Part shown: positions 1 through 14,700 of the stretch, one piece after another | Layout: the number at the start of each line of letters is the position of its first letter | How positions within the stretch are numbered: the first letter of the stretch is position 1 | Source of the DNA: Piscicola geometra | Taxonomy: Eukaryota; Annelida; Clitellata; Hirudinida; Piscicolidae | NCBI GenBank assembly: GCA_943735955.1 | Contig: OX030960.1 | Location: 7,592,361 to 7,656,360, forward strand | Length of the DNA stretch: 64,000 nucleotides | Direction of reading: 5' to 3' | Made by a program: the position numbers and the translations under genes | The notes under the pieces: model-generated | The model's database searches: none | Seen by the model: the letters and a program-made list of their open reading frames with translations, nothing else | What the model was told of the DNA's origin: nothing

Positions 1-7
1 GCGCCTA

Positions 8-148
8 TGAGAGGGAGGTTGGAGGGAGGTTGGAGGGAGGTTGGGGAGAAGTTGGATGTGGTTTGAGTAGGGTTAAAGGGGGTTGGACGGAGTTGGATGG
101 GATTGGATGAGGCTGGAAGATGTTGGAGGAGGTTGGAGAAGTTGGATT
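8..148. repeat. G-rich GGTTGGA-type tandem repeat
   Basis: Imperfect tandem copies of a GGTTGGA/GGAGGTTGG core continue to the window edge. The closely spaced GG runs could form a G-quadruplex on the plus strand. Confidence 0.75.
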
Positions 149-756
149 GAATAAAGAACAAGAGTGACTAGAGAAACGCTCAGCAGTTGTTAAAATAGCA
201 AAATTGGGAGATTCACTGCTCATGATTAAATACACAAATGAAGAGCATTTTTATAGTGTCGTGCAAGTCTAACTAGCTTCAAGGCTACTTGGACTTTAAA
301 TTCTCATTCGCGTCTTTGAATAAAAATAAAAAAACTGTAAAAAAAGTTTTTTTCTAACAACTATTAAAAAAAATAATTGAAAATTCGTTTTTTTCGGAAT
401 GTTGTAAGTGCTTCAACTATAAAAATCTTCAGCGAGGGTTTCAGAACCAATGGTCGGAGCGCAGTATATATGAACCTGCGTGAATTATGACCAATCGTAT
501 GAGATAATAAAAAGAAATATTTAAATTGAGAGAAAAAACATTTAACTGTTTTTTTTTTATTTTTCGTAAAAAAAATTCAATTTTTTTGTGTGTGGAACAT
601 AGTTATTTTTTATCTATTATTTTGAAAGAAAGAAAATGACCCAACATTAAAAACTCGTTAGCGAACATCAGTTTCGATTGTTTGCTTTTGAAAAAAAAAT
701 TAGTAATAATAATAGTAATAATAATAAAATAATATAAACCTAATAATAAGCAACTT

Positions 757-1145
757 CATCATCATCAGCAACATCGTCTTCATCATCATCATTATCATCA
801 TCATCATCATCACCATCACCATCACCATCATCACTATCTTCAATTATTGACTCGCTAATTCCATCTTGAGTGCTTCAGTCTCAATTGAATTTTCCTAATA
901 CATGATCAGTATCAATCCACGTCATAATCATCATCACTATTCAATCATCATCACCCTGCCATAATCATCATCATCATCACCCTGCCATAATCATCATCAT
1001 CATCATCATTCCATTATCATCATTATGCAATTATCATCATCATCATTCCATTATCATCATTATGCTATTATCATCATCATCATGCTATCTTCATCATAAT
1101 CATGCTATCATCATAATCATCACGCTATCTTCATCATCATCATTC
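757..1145. repeat. (ATC)n trinucleotide clusters
   Basis: Two blocks (about 757-836 and 911-1,145) are dominated by CAT/ATC triplets, with interruptions such as ATTATC and CCTGCCATA that recur as a loose higher-order unit. No gene is associated with them. Confidence 0.85.
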
Positions 1146-2348
1146 GATCCATTTTCCCCATCTCTAAAATCCTGAACTCCTACTCTCAGTATTTTCATTG
1201 TAAAATGATAAGGCCACATGACATCAAAACCCTTTTAAAACATTAAAACTAATGTTTATCTTACTTCGATGACTACAAAATCAAAATAATAAATCAATCA
1301 ATAAAATAAGAATATTTTTCTATGAAGCGGTTGTCATTTGAGTTCAATGCGATTTTTCTCGTGTCTGTCTATATGCAATTAGTCGCCTTTTTCCACGCAC
1401 AACATGACGATTTTATTACAGTTTTTTTTTAAATCTATTATGTTCATTACTTTGTACTCAACATTTTTATCTAGTTTTTAAGTAACTTTTCAGTTTTGTT
1501 TTTATATAATTATTTCTAGGCTAGATTGTTGTTGAAAATCTTCCCTAGTCAGTTACTATGGAAACTTGGAGTGGTTGCCAAGGAAATACATAGAAATGCA
1601 ATCGTGTCCAAAGACCACAAATAACAAAAAAGGGGAGGAAATCAGTAAGGTCAGTGCATGTTTTTTATCGTTAAATTGTAAAGATGCACATGCAATTCAA
1701 TACAAAAATACATGTAAAAAAAGTATATTACTTAAAAAAGAACATGCTTGTAAAATCAGGTATATACAATGTATATTATACATGCATAAAATTATTTTGG
1801 AAATTTAGAATTGCTAATTTATGCAAATTCATTGAATTACTGTAACCAAATTAAAATTAAAAGGGTCAAAAATGTTTTTTTTTCACATCGGAATAACTTG
1901 TAATTTGCAAGGAATTCAGTGAATTCAATTAGAATGTTGTTACAAATGTTTGAGATTATTTTTACTTTTTCTCTTTACATATTGAATTATGCAGTTATAC
2001 GTGTTTGTATTTTAGTAGATCAATTTTATTAAAATTCTCACACGATTCTTTCGAGCTGGATCCACAGTGGATATATATTCAATCGGTTTCTATTGGAGGC
2101 TTTAAAGCAGTTGTTCCTTGTCTCGTTACAACTCTTCGATTTTATTATCTCAAAATCTTCTTTTATGTTGAATATAAATTTTTATGTTTTTCATCTAATA
2201 ACTGATGGTTTGGTGTTAAACGTCATAGTGCGAAAATTAGGAGTTATTTAGGTTTCTTAAGAGTTCACTTGAAATATTTTTCCCTTTTTAAATATCTTTT
2301 GTTTATATTTTCATTTTTTGAATTATTGAAATTTTATATACTTGTTTA

Positions 2349-2534
2349 TGCATGCATCCAGTCATTCATTAATTCATTTATACACCCACCCATTCATTCA
2401 TGCAACCACCCATTCATTCATGCAACCACCCATTCATGATTTCAACCATGTGCCCACCCATTCACACATGCACCCATTCACAACCAACCATTCACTCATT
2501 CATTCATCCACTCATCCACTCTTTCACTCTTCCA
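2349..2534. repeat. CATT-based tandem repeat
   Basis: Imperfect CATTCATTCATGCAACCACC-type direct repeats. The open reading frame across them, rich in His, Thr and Pro, is a by-product of the repeat. Confidence 0.8.
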
Positions 2535-3130
2535 GGATGCTAATACATTTGTATTCCAGTTTCGCCTGCATCGACCTTTCAAAGGTTCTTCCTTTCAACA
2601 CAACTCAATCCATCTCTTCTTCACTTTTTTCTTCCCTATCTACGATTCAAACATTTATAAAAAATATTCTTTAAAAAATGCCAGTTTTTAAAAATCGATT
2701 TGGATTTACGATTTTTAAGAAATTATTGTTATATTTTTTATTTCTTTATTTTATATTTTCCCAATTATTGTTTTATTATTTCAAAGTTATCGGTCAAGAA
2801 TTCACTTTAAAGACAAAAGACACCCTTATGGTAACTCAGCCCCACTCATGTGTCTGGAATGCAAATTCAAAAACACTAAATCTTGTTTTTTCAAACCTTT
2901 CGAGCAAGTTTTTTTATGAACTTATAAATTACTTGCTCTCAATTCATCCAACAACCAGTTTCTCAAACTACCAACTCATCCCACAATCAACCCATCTACC
3001 ACACCATTAACTCATCTACCACACATCGGCCCATCCATCTCACCTTCAATCCATCCACTTTATTAAACCACGATTTCATCTACTTCTCCATTCATCCACC
3101 ATCCATCAATAGCAACCCTCAGTCCCTCTT

Positions 3131-3134
3131 TCTA

Positions 3135-3166
<32 letters not shown>

Positions 3167-3167
3167 G
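3131..3167. repeat. (CT)n microsatellite
   Basis: A CT dinucleotide run with few interruptions. It is followed by about 130 bp of moderate-GC sequence of unknown role. Confidence 0.85.
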
Positions 3168-3383
3168 CAGTAATAACACCAACTCCCCAGAGTCGTTTAC
3201 GAGTCTTAGTCAGCCGCCTTAAGTGCCTCTATAAACTCATTCTCGATCACAAGAACGTCGCTTCGAATCCCCTTGATGCTTGCCAATTGCCCGGTCCTAA
3301 TCACCCTCTCAACTTCTTTATTCACACTTGATGACGCCCGCAAGATGCAGACACTTTCATGCCCTCCATTTTTGCAGCAATAA

Positions 3384-3580
3384 GGATGATGATGATAACT
3401 ATGATGATAAGAAAGATGATAATGATATTAGATATATAAAAAAGAATAATATAACTAATAATAATAATCATCATCATCTTCATCATCATCATCATCTTTA
3501 TCATCATCATCATCTTTATCATCATCATCATCTTCATCATCATCATCATCATAATCATCATCATCCTCATCATCATAATG
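3384..3580. repeat. Inverted GAT / ATC trinucleotide pair
   Basis: A GAT-rich block (3,384-3,436) is followed by an ATC-rich block (about 3,466-3,580). The two are reverse complements separated by a short AT-rich spacer, so the locus could fold into a long hairpin. Methionine- or histidine-rich reading frames on either strand come from the triplet repeat and are not genes. Confidence 0.8.
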
Positions 3581-6500
3581 TTCTCCATGCTCTTTTATAT
3601 CACTAGTAATTACGAAAAAAATAAATGGAACAAGTTTTTTTCGTTTTCTAATTTCGCACTCTAAATAATTAATTTAATTAATTAGCAGAAAAATGGAAAT
3701 TAGAGTCTAGCAAATCAACTTTTGCAAACAAACAATGGCACATTGGAGAGTGTGTTTTGTGGGAAAAAATTCAAACCATTTCAGAACCTCAGATTTTTCG
3801 CTAAAATTTGCCTTATTTCAAGTAGTTTTTATGATCTTTCTGGCTGGAAAATCAACGAAGCGTTTTGAAAATTTGAAAACTGTTGGGAAATTTCGGTTAT
3901 AAAGCGAATGATTGATGTGAGATTCTTTGTGGGTGACCATAACAGCAAATGGCAGAATGTGGTTTTCTGAAAAAATGTGGTGGGAGGGTTGGTGTGAGGG
4001 TTGGCTGGCTTGGAATGTAAATGAATGGGAGAGGGGTGAATATGCCTGATCGATCAAGCGTATTGTATCGGGTGTATTTAATTATTATTAAAATAAATAT
4101 AATTTTACTTATGAAACATGAAATAATGACAATAGTATTTTTAAAAGTTTAATAATTACGATATTAAAGTTAATAATTACGATATTAAAGTTAATAAATA
4201 CAATATCAAAGTAAATAAAAGAAGAAATAATAAACAAATGTAATTGTTTCCTTCAAATTGCAGTGACATGGCTTCTTTGATGGACGAGTAATGCATGTCG
4301 AGAGGGGTCGTAGAGCGGTGTATGGAGCTGAAATCTCAGGGAAATCTTAATGGTAGGTAATCAAGAGCGCAAATGATCTCGAGAGGAGTGTGAAGGCCTT
4401 AACTCGGGTTAAGTCGCTTAATTAAGTCTGCAGGACACTTTAAGGACAAATGTCATTTTTGTTTTTTCCATTTTTGATCTTTTCGTTGTACATTTTCCTT
4501 TTTATTGATGTTTTGATGGAGCATAGAAGGTGTCTTGGAGTGTTTGATTGGAGAGGGAATGGCAGAAAACAATAGGGTGTAGCTGTGTTCAATGTGTTTT
4601 GATCAAATTTCCCATTTAATGATACTTAAAAAAATATAAAAACTGGAAGATTTGGATGTGTCAAATAATATTAAATTGTTTAGAAAATTTCAACTTTACA
4701 GTTTTTTTTCATGTTTTATTTACGGATTTTTCTTATATCAGTGCAAAATAAAAACAAAAAACTCTAACATCTGTTTTAAATTCCAAATATCACATTTGCA
4801 CAAATGTATCATCATTACGTGTTCAACAAGCCTTTCATTTCGCTAGAATTAATCTAAAACTTCTCGATAAGAACCGAGCAATGATTGCAAGCGTATGAGA
4901 GAGTTTTTATTTATTTTTCGAGAGCAAATTTGAAAGACTTAGCCAGCTTCAAGGCGCTTTGAGAGTCACTTAAGTACGAATTAGCGTCTTTGATGTCAGA
5001 AACGCTCTCTCTGATACGCCTAATTGTGGATTCTTGTTGCATGGGCTTTTTAGTTTTTCATCTTTCTATTTTTATTGATTTTTAAATTTAATGTTTTAAA
5101 GTGTAAAAAAAAGCTCTGAAACAAGCGTGTTGAGGTGTGTGAATGGAGAGTGGTGGAGGTGGAATAGAGCGGGTTTAATGGTGTTTATGAAGATTAGGCA
5201 ACCGCCTTGCATCGGGGAAAGGCAGTTTTATGCGACTGTTGCTGAATTTATTTGTCAGTTGAGAATAAGAACAATTTTGTGCTAGATAAATCGTCTTATT
5301 CGTGGGAGATATCAATAACGAATAGCCTTTTCATGAAGAGATAGGCGGCTTAGCGACCCTCGCAAAGGGGTGAAGGCATTTGTTAATGCAAGGAAATTTC
5401 GAACGTCTCGTGGAGCAATCGAGCGCGTAAAGAGCACTTAAGGCTTGCGAATGGCATGGAACAGATGCTCAAACTTGCATGGGCTGTTAATGAATTAGTG
5501 CAGTAGGATTTGTTCGCCACTGGGCGTGTGTTTGTCACTTTGAAGAGAATTTGTCTCAAACGGAAAAATGTTATTTTCAAAATGATTTTAGTTTTTTATT
5601 CTTAAAGAAATTACTTTTTTGCCTCAAGCAAAAGCCTCAGTCGTTGTTTTGTCTATTGAGTGGGTTATTAACATATGAAGAATCAAACTTCTAGAAAAGT
5701 GTTTGTGCTTTTCAATTGATTGTATTGACTGACACTAAAAAGTTATTAGCAGAAATGAGAAAAAGTAATATCAAGAAATGCTCCTTTACAGCTCTTTGGG
5801 ATAATAAAGAGAAAATAAATATTAAAATAAAAGATAAATTGAGTAAAAGAAGCTTTTTTTATCAATAATAATGATAAGAAAAAACCAAAAATAATGAATT
5901 TATTATATATTATTAACAAAATGACCCTGTGTTAATTAAACCAATCAAAAATCGTTCCCCAAAAAATTATTGTGAAAAAGAGACTAAAATAATGAGGTAA
6001 AAATTAGAAGAAAAATCAAGATAAAAGTATTTTATATAAAAATACTTGAGTATCTTCGTAGTACAAAGTTTGTAGATAAATTTGGATAGATAAAAAGACA
6101 ACATGGTATTTCGAACTTCAAGGCATTGAAAGAAAAGTCGTAAACTTTCCGGCATCTATTCTGTCTCAAATTATTTCAGCACCATGTACTCTGATTTCAA
6201 GAAAGATAATTGCTTTCAAACTTAGAGTTCTATTAAATTAAAATTATTAAAATATAAAAGACTTTTTTATTCCACATTTACTACTGCTACTTTTTAGTTT
6301 CAAAATTGCTCAAAAGTTCGCCGAGCTGTGACAGTTGAAAACAAGGTCTACTTTAAGGCCTCGTCTAAAAACGTACGAAGAGACACGCTTCGTTTGTTTC
6401 TCTCGATCATTCTTCAGTAATTTTTCTGAGTGCCACGCGGTTTGGTATGGCCTTTCTTCAAGCCACACACGTACACATCTCCATTATAAGGCGGTAAAAG

Positions 6501-6677
6501 AAATCATCCGATTGCTTGCGAGTAATTAATCGATACGCAAATACAAATTAACAATTTTAAAAGTTTCCTTTGTGAGTAATTTGGTATTTTGCTTCCAATA
6601 TTAAAAACGAGCGCGTGGAGTTTCCGATGCCGTTGATGGGTGGTTGATGAGGCTCAAGACACACCAGAAGGACCTCT

Positions 6678-7325
6678 GATGATGATAATGACGATGGTGA
6701 TAATGATGGTGATGATGATGGTGAAGATGATGATAACGATGATGATGCTTACGATGGTGATAATGATGAGGATGATGATGATGATGATGATGACGGCGAT
6801 GATGGCGATGATGGTGATGATGAGGATAATGATGATAGTGATAATGATGAAGAGAGAGATGAGGAGAATGATGATGGTAGTGGAAAAACCTGCAAAAAGA
6901 TTGCGAAATATTACTTTAAATGGAAATACATATGCAGATATTGACGCTGGTAAGAATAATGGTGTGGTTGGTAATGGTACTGCAATGGGAATGTTGATGA
7001 TGATGATGCTGATGATGCTAGTACTATGGACGTGCTTTTAGGATACTGTGCAACTGATGAGAATAGTGGTACGAATGCTAGGGTAAATAGTGTTGAAATG
7101 CTGATGATAATGATGTTGAAATGCTGATGATAACGGTGTTGAAATGCTGAGGATAACGATGTAAAAATTGTAATGGTACGGATATTTGAAAATGGATAAT
7201 AATAATGTTAAAATACTGATGATGATGATATTAACATGCCGATGATAATGATTTTAAGATGCTGATGATGATGATGTCTAAATGTTGATGATAATGATGT
7301 TCAAATATTGATGATAATGATTGTA
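6678..7325. repeat. (GAT)n block followed by a 23-bp minisatellite
   Basis: Positions 6,678-6,872 are GAT/GAC-type triplets. From about 7,092 a 23-bp unit (GTTGAAATGCTGATGATAAT plus 3 bases) repeats exactly at 7,092, 7,115 and 7,138, then degenerates to about 7,325. The reading frames here are repeat-driven. Confidence 0.8.
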
Positions 7326-9548
7326 CTGATGCCGATAAGGAAAGAAAGGGAGACAGCAGTGATAATTGTGACGGGGTTAATGCCTCCATTTGTATGCCTC
7401 GGAACAAAGAAGTGGTCTTAATAATAATGCCTAAACGCCACTATAAAGTTTTTGTATCGTTGTTTAAACAAGTTGGTTATAAAAAGTAAAAACTAAAAAT
7501 GGAGGGGGTACAAGAAAGAAAGAGAGATGGAGGAAGTGGTGAAGGACACGAGGAAAAGAAAAAAAAGAATGTAGTGGAAAAAAAAGCAATAAAAATATTT
7601 AGTGAAATTAAATACAGAATGAATATCTTTAAAAGCATTATTGCTATAAAAGTGTATATTTTCATCCATTTTGAAGATTTATGATGTGTCTGTGCGTTCG
7701 AGCAAATAGTTTTTTTCAATCAATCCAATACTCAAAACGCAGACATAATATGATTAAATTTATAATTTTATTTCCAAATGTTGTTTTTGATGACAAAATA
7801 ACTGTTTCAAAAATAGTTTTTTCAAATTTTCACGACAGTTTTGCCGTTTTTATCCTTTTTAAAAATTTATTTTCTTCCAAATGACATAATTATCTTTGAA
7901 CAAAACAAGTTTTTAAAAATTGAAACGTAATTTTTTATTTCAACCTTCAAACCTTTTCAAAGTTAATTTAAAACAAGATTTGTTTTTCCCATTAAAAAAA
8001 GGCAAATTTTGCTTTTAGAAGTTTATAAATAGAAAATGATGATTAATTACGTTTTATCTAATGAGTTTTTGAATCTTGAAAAGTATTTCAAGAAAAAACC
8101 AGACTTTTCATTAAAAATGATGGTGATTTCACGCACTTGAAATGAGTCCCATATATATTCTTAAGCACTTTCGAATGTTCTCAAAAATCCAAACAAATAT
8201 TTGAACTTCAAGAAGAAATTAAAATTGCTTTCAAATAAATTATTAAAGTTTAAACTATTCTCTTTCTCAAATAATGCCTTACTTAAAATTAGAGTTATTT
8301 TAAAACAAAAACGGTGACAATGCTCAAATTGAATAAAGTTCGCAAATGGTGCTTGTGCATTAAATTTAATGCACTTTTAAAGTGCCTTTATCTTTTTAAA
8401 TCAATTACCAGCCCCATAAGAACTAGACCACATCATACGACACTCAACTTTGCATTATAGCACTATAAATCCAATTGAATCAGAACGACTGGACTTATGA
8501 AGCAAATTAGGGATAAATAACGAGTGTGTTTATAGCATTCATGAATATTTCAAGTAAGTGTTGCTGCGTCTTATTCACCGACTTTAATTTGACACCAAGC
8601 TTTCGACAATCACCAATGCACGCTCCCAGCAAATTAAAGCTACAATTTAGCATTAATTTGCTGCATACGTTCAGGAAATAGACAGCGTTGTGAAAAATCA
8701 GCCGAATACAACAATTATTAAAACTTATTCTTTTCCTTAAACCAAGCTTCACGCTAAGCTTGATTTTTTCAAGCCTTACTTCATCCTCGCTTCCTACTCT
8801 CTATTATTTGCTAATTCTTTCCAAATTATCATGCATGCCCCTCTCGCAACAGATGGCACGAACGCTCTTTGAAAACGAGATATACGCACCGAATAAAGCA
8901 AGGAAGGCGGAGGGAAAAAGAAAGGATGCAAACTGGACTGCAACAATGACATTCCTAAAAAATACTCCTAAAGACACATGCATAAGGCGGTACGTAATGG
9001 CGGTTCGTGAGACTTCCTTCATGTTGGCGATTTGAATGACTCATGACGGCTGTCAAGGCGGTTGTCATGGAAAAGCGTTGTGATTCAGTGATGGGCGGAG
9101 AACACAATAGCGTGAGTTATTAGGCAATGAAGCATTAATTGCCCTGATCAGATTTTTGGAAATGGTAACTTATTATTTTATATAAAAGATATTTATCAGG
9201 ATATATATTTAATTATACTTATAATTAAATATATAATTATTCCTATATATAAATTTAAATTATCAAATAAATACATATATATTTATATGAAGTTTATTTT
9301 GCGTAATGTTTTCAATAATGTTTATTTACATAAAAAGCACAGAAATATAAATTTAGGACTGAAATAAATTTTTATTAAATTCTCAAAAGGGTTTATTGCA
9401 GTGGTTGTAGGTGGTTAAGTAAGTTTGATTGTAGGGAAGCGAGTGAGTGTGGTTTGAGATAAAAAGTGGGGCGCTCGAGAAATCTTATTTGTTCTTTAAT
9501 TGCGTTAGAAGTGTAGTTGGAAAATTCAAGTCGATTTCTGTTAGTCAT

Positions 9549-9720
9549 GAAGAAGAAGAAGAAGAAGAAGAAGAAGAAGAATATGATGATGATGTTGAAA
9601 AAGAAGAAAAGGAGGATGAGAAAAAAAAAGATGATGAAGAGGAGGAAGAGGAAGAGGAAGAGAAGGAGGAGGAAGAAAAAGAGGAAGAAGAAGAAAAAAA
9701 GAAGAGGATGATGGAGGAAG
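9549..9720 (+). repeat. Polypurine (GAA/GAG)n tract
   Basis: About 170 bases that are almost purely A and G on the plus strand, starting as a perfect GAA run and broken mainly by a few T residues. It directly abuts the TG repeat. Long purine mirror tracts of this kind can adopt triplex (H-DNA) structure. Confidence 0.9.
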
Positions 9721-10605
<885 letters not shown>

Positions 10606-11736
10606 TGTGATGTTTTTTGATTTGAGTTAATAAAATTATAATATTATAAGAGTTCTTGGGAATTGTTTTTAAAAACTAATTGAAAAAAGATAAAATAGAA
10701 AAATATACAAAATATCAAAGCAGTCATAAAATTTCAGAATGGAAAATAGGAGTTTCAACTGAGATGATAAAAAAGAGAATGGTTTGAAACAGTTCATGGA
10801 AAGTATGAATCCAAGAAGTTTCAAAGACAAAGAAATAACTTTAAGAAATGTAAAATTGATAATAAAATATTTATGAAAGACGAAAACTATAATAATAAAA
10901 TAGTTATAATCTAGAAATCATCTTTTAAGTTTAAATATTCCCAGAAAGTTTAGTTGCTCAATATACTTTGTTTTTCTTTAAGTACCCAACGGCACTTCTG
11001 TCATTATGACCTTAGTACTTCATTGAGCTTTTCTATAAATATTCGAAGCCACCCTGAAAATATTTGATTGTCATGATGAAGCGCTGTACAAATAATACTG
11101 AATTATTGCGTCAATATATTTTTTAATGCTCTCACTCACGAACTCGATGTTTGCTAAAGAATTATTTATGTGAAAATGCCATTTAATCACTTGGAAAATT
11201 TATTTCGGAAATAGTTGGAATGCTTTCAAAAGAAATTAAAAAGTCTGAAATATTGTTCTACGCGTTTTTCGCTCTACGACGTAGATACAAATCGACAGAG
11301 CCACGTAAATTGGGTTAAAAAATAATAACAAAACTAAAAAAATAAATAATAAATACGATTTTTTTTAATATATATGCACATATTTTTATAAATAAGTAAA
11401 AGCCCTTTGCTAAAAGTTATGAAATAATTCAGAGTTTGGACTTACTTGAAGATTTATGAAGGGTTAAAGTCTCTACAAAAAATGCCCTGAAAGTATTTTT
11501 CTGATTAACGTGACTAAGAAACAAAAGAGGCTAATTTTTATGTATGAAAAAGTTCCGTGCAGAGAAAGAATAAAAATAGTTGAACAAAGAATTAATCTAT
11601 AGTTTTAAAATGTAAAATTAAATGCAATTATTTTCCTTTTACACGTTTTGTGGGAAAGCAAGCATGCTTTTCTATTTATTATTTGTAACCATTTCTTTAT
11701 ATTAAATCTTCATTTGGAAAATAATTTTTTTAAAAC

Positions 11737-14700
11737 CTGCAACGTAGATTTCTCCTGTTGTTTGGTTCATGAAAAACATTTCTCTTCTTTTGTGGATGTT
11801 ACTATAAATCGTGTCATCATTGTTGTTAATGTTGACGTTGTTGTTGTGGATGTTGAAGATATTGTTGTTGATGTTGTAGTTGTTGAAGTTGTTGTTATTA
11901 GAATATCGATTAGTATTATCAGAAAATGATTTCATACCGAATTCATCATCATAATCACCACCACCATCGATGATTGAATATGTAATTAGAGCGTTGAGAT
12001 TTAGATCTCTGTCATTGGCTGAAACCTTGGTTACCAAGGTTCCAATGGGCGTGTTCTCAGAAAGCTCGACGGTGATTGGAGGGTGAACGAAGTTTGGGGC
12101 GTTGTCATTAGTGTCCAGAACCTTGATTAAAACCTGTATTTGGAAGTGCGTGTCTTTTTAATGTGAAAATCAATATTAGTATTTAAATCCACAAAGTTAA
12201 CAAATTTTAAATTATTTTCAAACAGGCGCAATGGAATGAAGATTAATGGCTCGAGTCTCGAGTTTGAATTCAAAGTAGCAGCCTTTTCACTTCAAAGATC
12301 CTTCTGACCTCCCCCAACAAGCTCAGATTATTATTCGTAGCGGCCATTACTCGCAAATGCAAATTTGCCAGACTCGTTAAAGAGATGGAGAACTAGAAAT
12401 ATATTCCAGAAAACACAAATATATTCACGGGCAGAAGCGAGTAACACATTCGAATTAGGGTTCGGAGACTTGTGAGAATGAACTGAAAGTGTTCATCAAA
12501 CGCGTTCAAGATGTTTTTCTCGAGAAATTTTTGTAGCGTATAATTCGACATTTATAGACTCATTTCCATGCTGAGAGCTCCCCATTCATTATCTGCATGA
12601 TGAGTAATGGCTTTATCTTGATAGTTCAAGAGATGCCTTCTTGAAAATGACGTCTTTCTAATCTTTCAATCGCCTCCTTCCATCAACCCTCTCAAATATG
12701 ATGAGAGTAATTATCACTAGCATCATCATCAAGTAATAGAGTACTCAATCAAGAATTAAAATTTTTGTTGGCTTACTAATTGACCCAGATACTGACCTAT
12801 CAATGAAGCACTTATTGACCCACTTCCACCCATCAAGAGGACTTAGTTTAGATTCGCATCAAGATTGGAGAGATAGAGACCATGATTTTAGACAGGAATT
12901 CTTACTGTTTTTGTTGTTTCCTTAATTGGATAGATTTATTATTTGAAAAATGATTTTTTCCTATTTCGAACATTTGTAATAAAAAATTGATTACATTTGT
13001 TTACCTATAAAAAATTAATTTTCCCAAATGAAGTATTATTCATGCGACTTTTATTTTTATCGCAGTCATCTTCCTACTTTCTAAGCATTTTTTATCTTGA
13101 GCTTGATAACAAAAATATTTTGTTTTTTCTCATTAATCATTTTCAAAATTTTTTAACTTTAAATAATTAACTATACGGAGAGGTCAAGGCAAGCCGAGCG
13201 AATCTTCCATTAAACAGAAGAATTTTTTTATATTTATTTTCGTATTAAACAACATATTCAAGTCATTTACTTTAATATTAAAGGGTTATTCATATATCTT
13301 ATTTTACTTCTGCAAACTGTAGTCATTAGAACTTCAATTGGGACATTTTAAAGACACTCCTTAATCTTCCAGCAATCTCTTCACCAACTCTTTTTCTTTT
13401 CTTTTTATTAGTTCTCCCATTTAATAATTTACTCCCTCACCACTATTCTAACAATTTTCCACAATAAAATACAACGACGAGTATTATTAACGTGGCGTAA
13501 ACGCAAACGAGCTTCAAGCCCACACCCTCTATCCCACCTTTAAAGTTCCGTTCTTGGGCGGTTGTCCACCGTCTTTGGCGATGACCTTGACCTCAAAACG
13601 ATCTTGAACTTCTCTGTCCAAGAGTTTGGTGACTTCCAAACGTAGGTGAAGAGAGCCATCCAAGCGAGGTATGGTCTGTAGTCTGAAGTGGCTGTGGTGG
13701 TGTGGTAGGAGTGTTGGTGTGGTGGTGAGGTAAAAGTGATGTGGTTGGCTGTTGTGGTGTGGTATGAGTGTTGGTGTGGTGGTGAGGTAAAAGTGGTGTG
13801 GTTGGCTGTGGTGGTGTGGTAGGAGTGTTGGTGTGGTGGTGAGGTAAAAGTGGTGTGGTTGGCTGTTGTAGTGTGGTATGAGTGTTGGTGTGGTGGTGAG
13901 GTAAAAGTAGTGTAGTTGGCTGTTGTGGTGTGGTAGTGTGGTAGAAGTGGTAAAAGGGTTGGTTGTGGTAGTGGGGTTTTTGTGGTTGTGTGGTAAGAGT
14001 GATTAGCTGTGGTGATGTAGTAGCTGTGGTTGGTTGTGGGGGTGTGATAAAAGCTTTGGTGTGGTGATGTGGTAGGTGTGGTGGGTTGTGGTAATGTGGT
14101 AGGGATGGTTGGCTGTGGTAATGTGGAAAGTGTGATTGTTTGTTGTAGCGAAATTGTGATGGTGCGGTGTTAAAGATATGTGTCTTTTGTAATGTGACTA
14201 GTGTGATAGTATGGTTTTGCTTATTAAGTGTTTTTATATTTTTTGTTTTTTTCTGGTCGTTGTTATAATCAAATAAAAGTCCCATTTGACGTTGGTCTGT
14301 TGAGCAGCCTGATGCACGAGTATTTTCTTGGCATACTTTTTTGAAAAAGTTTGTTTTTCTATTATGAATTAATTTAAAAATTTTATTATTAAAAACTTGA
14401 TTTTTGCCCGTCAAATTAACGTAACGTCATTAAACTTTAAAAATTCAATACTTGCTAATTGGATTGAGTTTATCATTATTTCTACACGAGAAAAAACTTG
14501 GTAAACTTTTTTCTTAAATTTAAGCGATATTTTCGTTTTTTATAAATCTAAAATTTTAACTTTTCAGCAAAACCAAGTACTTAAAACACGTATCATAAAA
14601 GCTTATGGTGTCAACGGTCGTTTTGAATCAATAATAAGGATCAAATTGGGTATTTGAAGATGTTTTAATTAATTTTTTTTACACTTTTTAATTATAAACT

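Noticed and set aside
757..1145. Possible CRISPR array, because of regularly spaced short repeats
   Set aside because: The units are ATC microsatellite with degenerate spacing in a eukaryotic genome; no conserved repeat with unique spacers.
3322..3606. Met-rich and His/Asp-rich frames
   Set aside because: They are by-products of the facing GAT and ATC triplet blocks.
6335..6529. 64-codon plus-strand frame in a GC-richer islet
   Set aside because: No signature, no partner exon and no clear start context. Left as possible regulatory DNA.
8760..9035. Overlapping plus and minus frames of 91 and 72 codons
   Set aside because: Neither shows a domain, splice partner or cadherin motif; treated as non-coding DNA.
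13593..14414. 273-codon minus-strand frame rich in His, Thr and Pro
   Set aside because: It is held open by a 57-bp minisatellite (a multiple of three). The cadherin exon at its end is read in a different frame.
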